Assembly (NCBI GenBank): GCA_017529175.1
Contig: JAFXNX010000117.1
Span: 1 to 11,219, forward strand
Source: Clostridia bacterium
GTDB taxonomy: Bacteria > Bacillota_A > Clostridia > Oscillospirales > CAG-272
Direction: 5' to 3'
Length of the DNA: 11,219 nt
Numbering within the stretch: position 1 is the stretch's first letter; every line of letters begins with the position of its first letter. The position numbers and the translations under genes are program-made. The notes beneath the pieces were generated by a model, which ran no database searches, was not told the DNA's origin, and was given only the letters and a program-made list of their open reading frames with translations. Below are positions 1 to 7,466 of the stretch, piece by piece.

Positions 1-1022
1 CCGAATCTTCCGGTCATAAGCTCGTCGAGCGCGTCCTCGATGAACTGTTTTGTGAAGAGGTCTGACGTCTCGAATCCGTAACTCGTGAACACCTCGTCGG
101 CGTCGTGGCCGTGGTGATGATGGTGATGTTCGTGATGATCGTCGTCATCGTCGTGATGATGGTGACATTCGCACTCGGGGTCGTCGCACTCTTCGCCGTC
201 CTCGTGGTGATGATGCTCGTGATGATGTTCGTCTTCATCTTCATCATCATCGTGATGATGGTGGTGATGTTCGTGATGATCGTCGTCATCGTCGTCATCG
301 CCGTGATGATGGTGACATTCGCACTCGGGATCGTCGCACTCCTCGCCGTCCTCATGGTGATGGTGATGATGTTCGTGCTCGTGTTCCTTTTGCTCCTCGA
401 GCAGGCGCTCAAGCTCCGCTTCGAGAGTGTTTCGCTGTTCCATCGTCTCGAGAATGATCTTGCCGTCGATCTCGTCCCACGGAGTCGTGATAAGGGAGGC
501 GTTCGTATTCAGCGAACGGATGATCTCAACTGCGCCGTCGAGCTTTTCTTTCTTTATTCCGTCCGTTCTCGAGAGGATTATGGACGACGCAAACTCTATC
601 TGATTGCGGTAGAATTCCGCGAAGTTTTTCATATACATTTTACATTTCGTCGCGTCGATGACGGTCGTGAATGCGTTGAGTTCCATGCCCTCGACTCCCG
701 CGTTCTGTACGGCGCGGATGACGTCGGAGAGTTTGCCGACTCCCGACGGCTCGATCACTATCCTGTCCGGATGATACTCCTCCATGACCTTTGCGAGCGC
801 CTTGCCGAAGTCTCCCACGAGACTGCAGCAGATGCAGCCTGAGTTCATTTCGGTGATCTCAATGCCCGCTTCGCGAAGAAAGCCGCCGTCGATGCCGATC
901 TTTCCGAATTCATTCTCGATCACGACGAGCATCTCGCCGCGGTAAGCCTCTTTTATGAGCTTTTTGATAAGAGTCGTCTTTCCCGCTCCGAGAAAACCGG
1001 AGAATATATCTACTTTTGTCAT
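1..1022 (-). CDS. CobW/COG0523-family GTP-binding metallochaperone, C-terminus missing
   Basis: This is a G3E-family GTPase of the CobW/YjiA (COG0523) type, thought to insert or traffic Zn, Co or Ni in the cytoplasm. Read from the ATG at 1020-1022, the visible 340 codons show a P-loop GFLGAGKTT (residues 9-17), the family metal motif GCICC (62-66), the ExxG motif EPSGVGK, and SRTD where a G4 NKxD would be expected. Residues 214-306 form a linker of about 40 His plus many Asp/Glu and six Cys. The CobW C-terminal domain then begins (ALDELMTGRF) and is cut by the window edge. The start is supported by GAGGTG on the minus strand just upstream. The gene is divergent from the YjgR-like gene and has its own predicted promoter. 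The metal specificity cannot be read from the sequence. The family call is firm. Confidence 0.93.
   Translation of the reverse strand, partial: MTKVDIFSGFLGAGKTTLIKKLIKEAYRGEMLVVIENEFGKIGIDGGFLREAGIEITEMNSGCICCSLVGDFGKALAKVMEEYHPDRIVIEPSGVGKLSDVIRAVQNAGVEGMELNAFTTVIDATKCKMYMKNFAEFYRNQIEFASSIILSRTDGIKKEKLDGAVEIIRSLNTNASLITTPWDEIDGKIILETMEQRNTLEAELERLLEEQKEHEHEHHHHHHEDGEECDDPECECHHHHGDDDDDDDHHEHHHHHHDDDEDEDEHHHEHHHHEDGEECDDPECECHHHHDDDDDHHEHHHHHHGHDADEVFTSYGFETSDLFTKQFIEDALDELMTGRF
121..374 (-). repeat. Duplicated segment coding the His/Asp/Cys metal-binding linker
   Basis: Two imperfect direct copies lie inside the CobW-family gene, at about 121-230 and 262-374. The offset is 141 bp at the left end and 150 bp further in, because the second copy carries a 9-bp in-frame insertion. 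Each copy encodes the unit EDGEECDDPECECHHHH flanked by His and Asp runs. The copy difference is a multiple of three, so the reading frame is kept. The tract is low-complexity and prone to replication slippage. Confidence 0.85.
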
Positions 1023-1054
1023 AAAAACACCTCGATATAGTTTACTGAATAATT

Positions 1055-1082
1055 ATTATATCACATTTTTCGGCGAATACAA
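1055..1082 (-). promoter_or_regulatory. Predicted sigma-A promoter of the CobW-family gene
   Basis: On the minus strand there is a perfect -10 TATAAT (1055-1060) preceded by TGA, which makes an extended -10. A weak -35 TTGTAT (1077-1082) lies 16 bp upstream. It points towards the CobW start 33 bp away. This is inferred from consensus only. Confidence 0.6.
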
Positions 1083-1125
1083 GCAAAAAATGTTAAAACG
1101 GTATTATATAAATATTATATCACGG

Positions 1126-1154
1126 TTGAAATACGGCGTCTGATATGATAAAAT
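1126..1154 (+). promoter_or_regulatory. Predicted sigma-A promoter of the yjgR-like operon
   Basis: TTGAAA (1126-1131) and TAAAAT (1149-1154) are separated by 17 bp, and each matches five of six consensus bases. The ribosome binding site GAGAGG (1176-1181) follows, 6 nt before the ATG at 1188. This promoter would drive the ATPase and the coupled sugar kinase. Confidence 0.65.
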
Positions 1155-1187
1155 ATTGATACGAAATACAGTTATGAGAGGTTTATC

Positions 1188-2690
1188 ATGTTTTGCAGTG
1201 AAAACGGAAAGATCTGGATGGCGACGGGAGAGGAGAGAGTATATCTTGAACCCGCTATGGCGAACCGCCACGGACTTATAGCCGGAGCGACGGGAACAGG
1301 CAAGACCGTGACTTTGAAGGTAGTTGCGGAGTCGTTCTCCGAAGCGGGTGTTCCGACGTTTATCGCGGACATAAAAGGCGACCTCACCGGTATGTGTTTT
1401 CCCGGCGAGGAGAATAAACACATAAGACGTTCCATCGACACGATGGGGCTCGGCGATTTCGAGTACAGGGCTTATCCGGTAAGGTTTTTCGACGTTTATG
1501 CAAGACGCGGACATCCGGTGCGCACAACAATCTCCGAGATGGGCCCGGAACTTCTCTCGCGCCTTCTCGGACTTACCGACGTGCAGAGCGGAGTGCTGCG
1601 AATAATTTTCAGAATAGCGGACGAGAAGGGACTGCTGCTTCTCGACCTCAAGGATCTTCGCTCGATGGTACAGTACGTCGGGGACAATGCGGGAGAGTAC
1701 AAGCTGACTTACGGAAATATCACGAGCCAGTCCGTCGGCGCGATACAGCGGGCGCTTCTCACTCTCGAGGACGAGGGGGGCGACGTGTTCTTCGGCGAGC
1801 CCGCGCTCGAACTTGAGGACTGGTTCGACTGGTCGGATGACGGACGCGGAGTTATGAATATCCTTGAATGTCAGACTCTCTTTCAGCATCCGCTTCTTTA
1901 CTCCACGTTCCTTCTCTGGATGCTCTCCGAGCTTTACGAACTGCTTCCCGAGGCGGGAGACCTCGAACGTCCGAAGATCGCGTTTTTCTTCGATGAAGCG
2001 CATCTTCTCTTCAGAGACGCGCCGCGCGCTCTCGTTGAAAAAATAGAACAGATAGTAAGGCTGATACGCTCGAAGGGCGTTTCGGTCTGGTTCATAACGC
2101 AGAATCCCGCCGACATTCCCGAGAGCGTTCTCGGTCAGATAGGAAACAGAGTCCAGCACGCGCTTCGCGCCTACACTCCGAACGAACAGAAGGCGCTGAA
2201 GTACGCCGCAATGTCGTTCAGAGCTAACCCTTCGTTCGATACGGAGAGCGCGCTCCAGGAGCTTGCCGTGGGAGAAGCGCTCGTTTCCGTCCTTGACGAA
2301 AAGGGAACGCCAACTGTCGTCGAGCGCGCGGGGATACTTCCTCCGAGAAGCTCGATGAACGCGGTGGATGACGCGGCGCTTCGCTCCGTTATCATCTCCG
2401 ATCCGCTCTGCGAAAAGTACACCGCGATCGTCGACCGCGAGAGCGCTTACGAGAAAATATCCGCCGAGCGCGAACGCGCCGAGGAGGAAGCGGCAGCGGC
2501 GGCTGAGGAAGCGGAGAAGAAGAGGGAAGAAGAGAAGCGTCAGAAGGAAAAAGAGGCGGCAAGGAAAAAGTCATCGTCGAGCCGCAAGACGTCCGCCGTC
2601 GGACGCGCGGCAAGCTCCGCCGCGAACTCGTTCGGACGCGAGCTCGGGCGCGAGATATTCCGCGGCATCTTCGGAACGTATAAGAGATAA
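1188..2690 (+). CDS. yjgR: YjgR/DUF853 family HerA-like P-loop ATPase
   Basis: This is a 500-residue cytoplasmic ATPase of the DUF853/YjgR group, related to HerA/FtsK translocases. Its physiological role is not established. Residues 24-41 ([18 protein letters not shown]) hold the Walker A motif GATGTGKT at 33-40, followed by the family segment [10 protein letters not shown]. Walker B is FFFDEAH with D269 and E270. A sensor-like TQNPADIP starts at 304, and [16 protein letters not shown] follows with a likely arginine finger. Residues of roughly 425-470 are a charged Ala/Glu/Lys coiled-coil-like stretch, and the C-terminus [10 protein letters not shown] is typical of the family. The length agrees with that remembered for E. 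coli YjgR. The start has a good GAGAGG site 6 nt upstream. The next gene begins 2 nt after the stop, so the two are almost certainly co-transcribed. The family is clear, but any helicase activity is inference. Confidence 0.93.
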   Translation: MFCSENGKIWMATGEERVYLEPAMANRHGLIAGATGTGKTVTLKVVAESFSEAGVPTFIADIKGDLTGMCFPGEENKHIRRSIDTMGLGDFEYRAYPVRFFDVYARRGHPVRTTISEMGPELLSRLLGLTDVQSGVLRIIFRIADEKGLLLLDLKDLRSMVQYVGDNAGEYKLTYGNITSQSVGAIQRALLTLEDEGGDVFFGEPALELEDWFDWSDDGRGVMNILECQTLFQHPLLYSTFLLWMLSELYELLPEAGDLERPKIAFFFDEAHLLFRDAPRALVEKIEQIVRLIRSKGVSVWFITQNPADIPESVLGQIGNRVQHALRAYTPNEQKALKYAAMSFRANPSFDTESALQELAVGEALVSVLDEKGTPTVVERAGILPPRSSMNAVDDAALRSVIISDPLCEKYTAIVDRESAYEKISAERERAEEEAAAAAEEAEKKREEEKRQKEKEAARKKSSSSRKTSAVGRAASSAANSFGRELGREIFRGIFGTYKR

Positions 2691-2692
2691 AT

Positions 2693-3601
2693 ATGGTTTA
2701 CACGGTAACACTAAACCCCGCGCTCGACTATTTTATGAAAGTCGACTCTATCGTTCGCGGCGACGTTTCAAGGTCGTCGGAGGAACGTATCTGCCACGGC
2801 GGCAAAGGAACGAACGTATCACTCGTTCTGAACCGCCTCGGAGTCGAAAACGTCGCGACGGGCGTTGCCTGCGGCGCGACGGGGGAGAAGTATTTGGGAC
2901 TTCTCTCGCGCGACGGGATAAAGCACGATTTTGTGAAGACAGAAGATCGTGAAACGAGGATCAACGTTAAGATAAAATCATCGGAAGAGCTTGACGTCAG
3001 CGCGGCGGGTCCCGAGCTTGACGCCTCGTGCCTTGACGCGCTTTTCGATAAGCTCGGCGCGGCGCGCGACGGCGACGTCGCCGTGCTCGCTGGCTCCCTT
3101 CCCCGGGGACTGCCCGCCGACACTTACGGCAGAATAATATCGCGTCTTTCGCTCCGCGGAGTCAGATGCGTTCTTGACACGAGCGGCGGCGCCTTTCTCG
3201 AGGCGCTGAAATATAAGCCGTTTCTTGTCAAGCCGAATCATCACGAGCTCGGAGCGGCGTTCGGCGCCGCGATCGAAACGAAAGAGGACGCCTTCCGGTA
3301 TGCCGAAAAGGCGAGAGAAGCCGGAGCGGAGAACGTCCTTGTCTCACTCGCGGAGCGCGGAGCGGTACTTCTTGACGAGTCGTGCCGCCGTTATGCGGTC
3401 GACGCCTGCCGGGGAGGTTTTGTTAACAGTACCGGCTGCGGAGACAGTATGCTCGCGGGCTTTATCGCGGGATTCCTGAAACGCGGAGACTTTGCCGAGG
3501 CGCTGCGCCTCGGCGTTGCCGCGGGATGCGCCGCCGCTTTTTCGGAAGGGCTCGCAAAAGCGGAAGATATTTACGCGATATACGACCGTTTGAATGTGTG
3601 A
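2693..3601 (+). CDS. fruK: 1-phosphofructokinase family sugar kinase (PfkB superfamily)
   Basis: This is a 302-residue ribokinase-fold kinase of the 1-phosphofructokinase/tagatose-6-phosphate kinase subfamily. The expected reaction is ATP-dependent phosphorylation of fructose 1-phosphate to fructose 1,6-bisphosphate. The N-terminus TVTLNPALDYF is diagnostic of the FruK/LacC branch. PfkB signature 1 is GGKGTNVSLVLNRLGVE (from residue 36). Signature 2 is NSTGCGDSMLAGF with the likely catalytic base D251; Cys249 replaces the more usual Ala of GAGD. VKPNHHELG is the conserved PfkB asparagine/glutamate motif. The length is normal. The ATG lies 2 nt after the yjgR stop with only a weak purine stretch (AAGAGA), suggesting translational coupling. 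No fruA transporter or fruR regulator is visible, so LacC-like or other sugar-phosphate specificity remains possible. Confidence 0.88.
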   Translation: MVYTVTLNPALDYFMKVDSIVRGDVSRSSEERICHGGKGTNVSLVLNRLGVENVATGVACGATGEKYLGLLSRDGIKHDFVKTEDRETRINVKIKSSEELDVSAAGPELDASCLDALFDKLGAARDGDVAVLAGSLPRGLPADTYGRIISRLSLRGVRCVLDTSGGAFLEALKYKPFLVKPNHHELGAAFGAAIETKEDAFRYAEKAREAGAENVLVSLAERGAVLLDESCRRYAVDACRGGFVNSTGCGDSMLAGFIAGFLKRGDFAEALRLGVAAGCAAAFSEGLAKAEDIYAIYDRLNV

Positions 3602-3636
3602 CCTCTCGATCAGCCTTTATTGCATATTTGAACGCC

Positions 3637-3686
3637 AAATAACACAACTGCCGAAAATGATATCATTTTCGGCAGTTGTGTTATTT
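3637..3686. terminator. Perfect 50-bp palindrome, probable bidirectional terminator
   Basis: Two exact 25-bp arms meet with no spacer at 3661/3662. Each arm reads AAATAACACAACTGCCGAAA followed by ATGAT. As RNA, either strand can fold a stem with a CTGCCG base followed by a U-rich TTGTGTTATTT run, the layout of an intrinsic terminator. It sits between converging genes, 35 bp after the sugar-kinase stop and 12 bp beyond the acyltransferase stop, so it can end both transcripts. Confidence 0.88.
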
Positions 3687-3698
3687 ATGCTTTGAGGG

Positions 3699-4475
3699 TC
3701 AATCTTCCTTCTTTTTGTAAATATAAGTCACGTACTGTTCCTGTTTTCCGGCTTCTCTGACCATCGAATCGTAAATCTCGTCTCGCAGTTTTTCCGTGCG
3801 CTCGCGCTTGGGAAGGGTCATATCGGGATAGAAGGGACCGTTGATGTACGTCTTGACGACCGGCCGCTTTATAAACGGAAGCCTGCTCTTGAAATATACG
3901 TTTGTGAAGGAAAAACACGGCGCGCCGGATGACGCGGCGATCGAAAACGGAGAACTCCCGAAGGGGCGGATGCCCGTATAGTAAGGCCAGATGTGTGACT
4001 CCGGATAGATCGTGACGGTCCTTCCTTTTTCGATCAACTCATTTACGGCGGAAATGTATTTCATACCGCCTTGAACGCTCGACGGCACCGGGACCGCGCC
4101 GAGCATCTTTACAAGGGTCTTGATCCCTTTGATCGAGGTGGCGTCGGGACCTGACACGATATGATTTTTCCTTATTGATATATGATTCGGGATAAACGCG
4201 TCTCCCGCGTACAGAGTATGATTTCCGAAGAAAAAGCTGCCGCCGCGAACGCTTCGAACCGCGCGCCGGCCGACGAATTTGTGATGATACGCGACCTTAA
4301 TATAGACATAGGTAAGCGGTCTTGCGATAAGACGGTATACTATCCACGAACAAACCTTGAAAACGACGGAACGGGGTATATACTCGTAATCAGCCGGGGT
4401 CAGTACGGTCTTTATGTTCGTTTCGGCAAAATCATCATTAAGCGGATCGCTGTATTCAAACGTCTTTTGTTTCAT
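3699..4475 (-). CDS. PlsC-like lysophospholipid acyltransferase family protein
   Basis: This 258-residue protein resembles the 1-acylglycerol-3-phosphate acyltransferase (PlsC/LPLAT) superfamily, which transfers acyl chains to glycerol-based lipids at the inner membrane face. Residues 36-62 contain a hydrophobic, membrane-associated segment. The catalytic block is GNHTLYAGDAF with H86 and D92, which gives His-X5-Asp instead of the usual His-X4-Asp. The acceptor-binding block is IYPES (156-160), equivalent to the FPEG motif. The C-terminus is Lys/Glu-rich. The start overlaps the end of the glycosyltransferase by 20 nt. The nearest Shine-Dalgarno-like GAGG is about 12 nt away and a stop lies in frame just upstream, so this ATG is the only sensible start and translation is probably coupled. 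Being last in the operon suggests a role in glycolipid synthesis. The exact substrate is unknown. Confidence 0.85.
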   Translation of the reverse strand: MKQKTFEYSDPLNDDFAETNIKTVLTPADYEYIPRSVVFKVCSWIVYRLIARPLTYVYIKVAYHHKFVGRRAVRSVRGGSFFFGNHTLYAGDAFIPNHISIRKNHIVSGPDATSIKGIKTLVKMLGAVPVPSSVQGGMKYISAVNELIEKGRTVTIYPESHIWPYYTGIRPFGSSPFSIAASSGAPCFSFTNVYFKSRLPFIKRPVVKTYINGPFYPDMTLPKRERTEKLRDEIYDSMVREAGKQEQYVTYIYKKKED

Positions 4476-5592
4476 GCTTTGCTATTACCTCTTCAAACAT
4501 TTCCACCATTTTCGCCATACACTCGCTTTGCGCGAACTGCTTCGTGAATCCGAGGTAGCGCTTTGAACAGTTCTCCCTTTCCTCAGGATTGTCGAACCAG
4601 TAGTCGATCTTTCCTGCAAGGTCGTCGCTGTCGCCGCACTTGAAAAGGTTGCGTTCGTCGAGCGCAAAAGCTCCTGTAGCGCTCTTTTTTGAATCCGAGA
4701 TAACGGGAACAAGCCCGCAGCTTATCGCCTCGAGGCAGCTTATCGCCTCGATCTCCACCTTCGCGGGATGGACGTAGAGAGTCGACTCGTTGATAACGTC
4801 AACGAGTTCGTCTCTCGGATAAAAGCGCATGACCATGTTAATGCCGAGCTTTGCGCCGTAACGGCGTATTTGTTTTTCTCGCGGTCCCGTGCCTGCGAGA
4901 ACAACTTTTATCCTGTCGCGGTAGCGGCTCTTCGATACCGCGTCGAGAAGGGTCTTGTGCGATTTTTCTTTTGAATATCTGCCGGAGAACAGTATCTGAT
5001 ACTCGTGGCGGGCGACGTCTTTTTTGCGGAAAATATCGTTGACGCCGTTCGATATAACGTATCCGGGCGTAGGTCTTCCGATGCTCGTTTCAAAAACGTT
5101 CTTTATAAATTCCGTCGGATAATGGATGCCGTCGACGTATTTGTAAAAATGATTGTAAAAACGGTGATAGATCGCGTCGTTGAGCGCTTCGGCGTCCATA
5201 AGATTCAGATGAGACGAAATATTCTCCGCCTGGCAGTGAAACCCCGCGCAAACGGGGATGTTATTTTTTTGGCACGTCTTGAGCGCAAGACTCGAGAGGG
5301 CGAACGGGACCATGGCGTGACATATGTCGACGCCGTCGAGAGCGCGCTCGACTGTTTCCGCGTCCGGCTTTGCAAGCGCGACGCCGTTCTTCTTAAGATA
5401 ATCATCTATTACCGTTCCGAAAGATCTGTTTTGAACAACGAAAAAGCCGTCGTCGTCACGACGGTATTCGTCGCCGCAAAGCACTCTGACCTCGTGCCCT
5501 TCGGACGTAAGATAGTTTATTAAATTGAGGCAGGCAAGAGTCGTGCCGTTGTTCGGTTTGCCGAGCACATCTGCGACTATACAGACCTTCAT
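4456..5592 (-). CDS. GT4-family glycosyltransferase
   Basis: This is a 378-residue retaining glycosyltransferase of the GT-B fold (CAZy GT4, 'group 1'). The N-terminal Rossmann half starts MKVCIVADVLGKPNNGTT and includes an acceptor-side GFHCQAENISSHL stretch. The C-terminal nucleotide-sugar half shows FSGRYSKEKSHKTLLDA, VLAGTGPREKQI and the EX7E motif with E280 and E288 in VEIEAISCLEA. There is no signal peptide or transmembrane helix, so it should act on the cytoplasmic side of the membrane. CTCC at 5600-5603 (GGAG on the coding strand) lies 7 nt before the ATG. It is 24 nt downstream of the LRR gene and overlaps the acyltransferase. The partnership suggests transfer of hexose to diacylglycerol or another lipid, but this is inference; a role in capsule or protein glycosylation is an alternative. 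Confidence 0.9.
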   Translation of the reverse strand: MKVCIVADVLGKPNNGTTLACLNLINYLTSEGHEVRVLCGDEYRRDDDGFFVVQNRSFGTVIDDYLKKNGVALAKPDAETVERALDGVDICHAMVPFALSSLALKTCQKNNIPVCAGFHCQAENISSHLNLMDAEALNDAIYHRFYNHFYKYVDGIHYPTEFIKNVFETSIGRPTPGYVISNGVNDIFRKKDVARHEYQILFSGRYSKEKSHKTLLDAVSKSRYRDRIKVVLAGTGPREKQIRRYGAKLGINMVMRFYPRDELVDVINESTLYVHPAKVEIEAISCLEAISCGLVPVISDSKKSATGAFALDERNLFKCGDSDDLAGKIDYWFDNPEERENCSKRYLGFTKQFAQSECMAKMVEMFEEVIAKHETKDV

Positions 5593-5616
5593 AGGTTTTC
5601 TCCGTAATTTATTTTG

Positions 5617-7209
5617 TCACTGCCCGAAATGCAACTCCGCGTCGAGCAGCGCATCGTTATTCTTTCCTATCTTTATACGCCGCCATTCCGCGGAGGTTCC
5701 GAAGTAATAGACGCTGTGGATCGATTCGCATTTGAAGAAAGCGCGCTCTCCGATGTTCATGATCCCCTTCGGGAGCACGACGCTCGTAAGAGACGAGCAG
5801 CCGTTGAACGCGTTCCAGCCGATCGATGTGACGCTGTTCGGGAGCGTGAGCGACCCGAGCGAGACGCACTGGAAGAATGCGCGGTCGCCGACAGACGATA
5901 CGCCGTTTCCGATCGTGACCGTCTCAAGCGACGAGCAGCCCGAAAACGCTTCTTTTCCGAGGGATTCGACGCTCTCCGGTATCTCGATCGTGCGAAGAGA
6001 GGAGCAGTCTGCGAACGAGCCTTTGCCGATGACAATGACGGTTTTCGGTACCGTTACGGCGCCGAGCGCACGGCATCCCGCGAACGCTCTCTCGCACACG
6101 GAAATAACTCCGCGCGGGATATCCATACTTGTGAGCGATGAGCATTCCGAGAACGCGCCGCCCGCGATGATCTTTGTTCCGGGATTGATCTCGCACGATT
6201 CGACAGTTCTGTCACATTCGACGAGAATAAAGTAAGGTTCTCTTGAATTGCCGAGATACGTCGCGTTGTCGTATTCCTTGAAATGAAGTAACGAGCAGTT
6301 GTAAAACGCCCTTGCGCCGACCGTCGTGACGTTTGTCGGTATCTCGATATCGGTAAGAGCGCGGCATCCGAAGAACGCCCAGTATCCTATCGACGTTATC
6401 GTTTTCGGCAGGTCGACCGACACGAGTGACGTACATCCGGAAAAAGTCTCGTTGTTTATCTCTTCGACGCCTTCCGGTATCGTGATGCTCGTCAGCGAAC
6501 TGCACGAGTTGAACGCTCCCGCGCCGATATTCAGAACGCCCTTGAACATTTCGACGCTCTCAAGGGAATTGCAGTTGTAAAACGCCGCCTCGCCTATCGA
6601 GGTCATGCTCTTCGGGAAAGATACGCTTTTTAGGGAAGAGAAGCCGTAAAAGCCAGCGTAACCGACAGATACGACGTCCTTCGGTATCACCATATCCACG
6701 ATCGGCTCGCCGTTGAGCGTCAGCGAATGCGCGAGGGCTATGGGGTTTGCCGACTGATCGTAAAATCTTATGGCGCACCACGCCGCAAGGTCGGAAATAT
6801 TCACTTCACGAAGAGACGCGCATCCGAAAAACGCGGAAGAACCGACGTCTGTAACGGTGTCGGGGATCGTGACCGATTCAAGCATAACGCAGTCTTCAAA
6901 TGCGTGCGCGCCGATCGAGGTCACGCCGGGCATGATCTTTACGCTCTTGATCTCCGTCATATACAGTTTCCACGGAGTCGGGATATATTCGCTGTCACTG
7001 CTCAAAAGATAGGTCGAAGTGAAGCCGTACATCTCGCCGTCACCCGAGATCGTAAGTTCTCCCGAGTCTGCGTCGAACGTCCATCTGAGGTCTTCTCCGC
7101 AGTCTCCCATATAAGTCGGTGCAGACGATACCCTTCCGAAAAAAGTAAAAAACAGGATGAACGTACTGAACACAGCGATTACCGCGACTGCGACCCATGT
7201 TTTTTTCAT
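5617..7209 (-). CDS. BspA-like leucine-rich repeat surface protein (LRR_5)
   Basis: This 530-residue exported protein is built from BspA/TpLRR-type repeats. Residues 1-30 are a Lys-start hydrophobic signal or anchor segment with no lipobox at Cys37. Then comes CGEDLRWTFD...GELTISGDGEMYGF, the typical cap of clostridial BspA proteins. About 15 repeats of roughly 23 residues follow, each with a core like AFxxCSSLxSVxIPxxVTSIG. Two degenerate spots, DLAAWCAIRFYDQ and TSAEWRRIKIG, are also characteristic of this family. There is no LPXTG sorting signal or C-terminal anchor, so the N-terminal helix may tether it. Such proteins can bind host matrix or other bacteria, but the ligand here is unknown. 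An AGGAGG site (7216-7221 region) sits 6 nt from the ATG, and a strong promoter lies upstream. It is the first gene of an operon with the glycosyltransferase and acyltransferase. Confidence 0.92.
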   Translation of the reverse strand: MKKTWVAVAVIAVFSTFILFFTFFGRVSSAPTYMGDCGEDLRWTFDADSGELTISGDGEMYGFTSTYLLSSDSEYIPTPWKLYMTEIKSVKIMPGVTSIGAHAFEDCVMLESVTIPDTVTDVGSSAFFGCASLREVNISDLAAWCAIRFYDQSANPIALAHSLTLNGEPIVDMVIPKDVVSVGYAGFYGFSSLKSVSFPKSMTSIGEAAFYNCNSLESVEMFKGVLNIGAGAFNSCSSLTSITIPEGVEEINNETFSGCTSLVSVDLPKTITSIGYWAFFGCRALTDIEIPTNVTTVGARAFYNCSLLHFKEYDNATYLGNSREPYFILVECDRTVESCEINPGTKIIAGGAFSECSSLTSMDIPRGVISVCERAFAGCRALGAVTVPKTVIVIGKGSFADCSSLRTIEIPESVESLGKEAFSGCSSLETVTIGNGVSSVGDRAFFQCVSLGSLTLPNSVTSIGWNAFNGCSSLTSVVLPKGIMNIGERAFFKCESIHSVYYFGTSAEWRRIKIGKNNDALLDAELHFGQ

Positions 7210-7247
7210 ACGTATCCTCCTGTCATTATTTTTGAAATGTCCGTAAT

Positions 7248-7276
7248 ATTATACCATAATCATCTGCCAATATCAA
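7248..7276 (-). promoter_or_regulatory. Predicted extended -10 promoter of the LRR/GT4/acyltransferase operon
   Basis: The minus strand shows TTGATA (7271-7276), a 17-bp spacer and a perfect TATAAT (7248-7253) with TGG immediately upstream, an extended -10. It lies about 40 bp before the LRR start. No other promoter-like site was seen in the short gaps of this operon, so all three genes probably depend on it. Confidence 0.72.
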
Positions 7277-7355
7277 TATCTTTCCAAATATTATTATTAA
7301 AATGCTCTTGTATATTGTTTAGTATTCTCGCTTTTTCGCGAAAGCTCAAACTTAA

Positions 7356-7401
7356 TTTGAGAAATTTGCGGTATTCTGTTTGAGAGATTTGGGATAAACA
7401 G
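7356..7401. repeat. Imperfect 23-bp tandem direct repeat
   Basis: Two adjacent copies start TTTGAGAAATTTGCGG (7356) and TTTGAGAGATTTGGGA (7379), with drift towards their ends. They directly precede the hairpin cluster at 7401 and may be part of one composite intergenic element. Confidence 0.5.
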
Positions 7402-7464
7402 CTCGCGAAGCGCGAATTTAGCTGAAAGCGGAGCTTTCAATTTAGCTGCGCGAGCGCGAATTTT
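7401..7464. repeat. Three short hairpins separated by a repeated AATTTAGCTG decamer
   Basis: AATTTAGCTG occurs at 7415-7424 and 7439-7448. Between and around the copies are three small inverted repeats: TCGCG/CGCGA (7403-7415), TGAAAGC/GCTTTCA around GGA (7423-7439), and GCGC/GCGC around GA (7448-7457). The regular alternation of decamer and GC-rich hairpin suggests a REP-like or structured-RNA element. The function is unknown. Confidence 0.55.
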
Positions 7465-7466
7465 CT

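Noticed and set aside
105..842. Plus-strand open frame rich in Val and Met opposite the CobW gene
   Set aside because: It is the mirror of the His/Asp codon tract on the minus strand, has no ribosome binding site, and the minus-strand frame has clear GTPase motifs.
1104..2159. 351-residue minus-strand open frame opposite the yjgR-like gene
   Set aside because: It lacks motifs and a binding site. The plus strand carries full Walker A and B motifs, and long antisense frames are common with this codon use.
5005..5523. Plus-strand open frame opposite the glycosyltransferase
   Set aside because: It is a shadow of the GT4 gene with no start signal and no recognisable domain.
5617..7209. Regular about 69-bp periodicity that might suggest a CRISPR array
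   Set aside because: The period is that of the LRR coding repeats, diverged at DNA level and in frame, without identical repeats and unique spacers.
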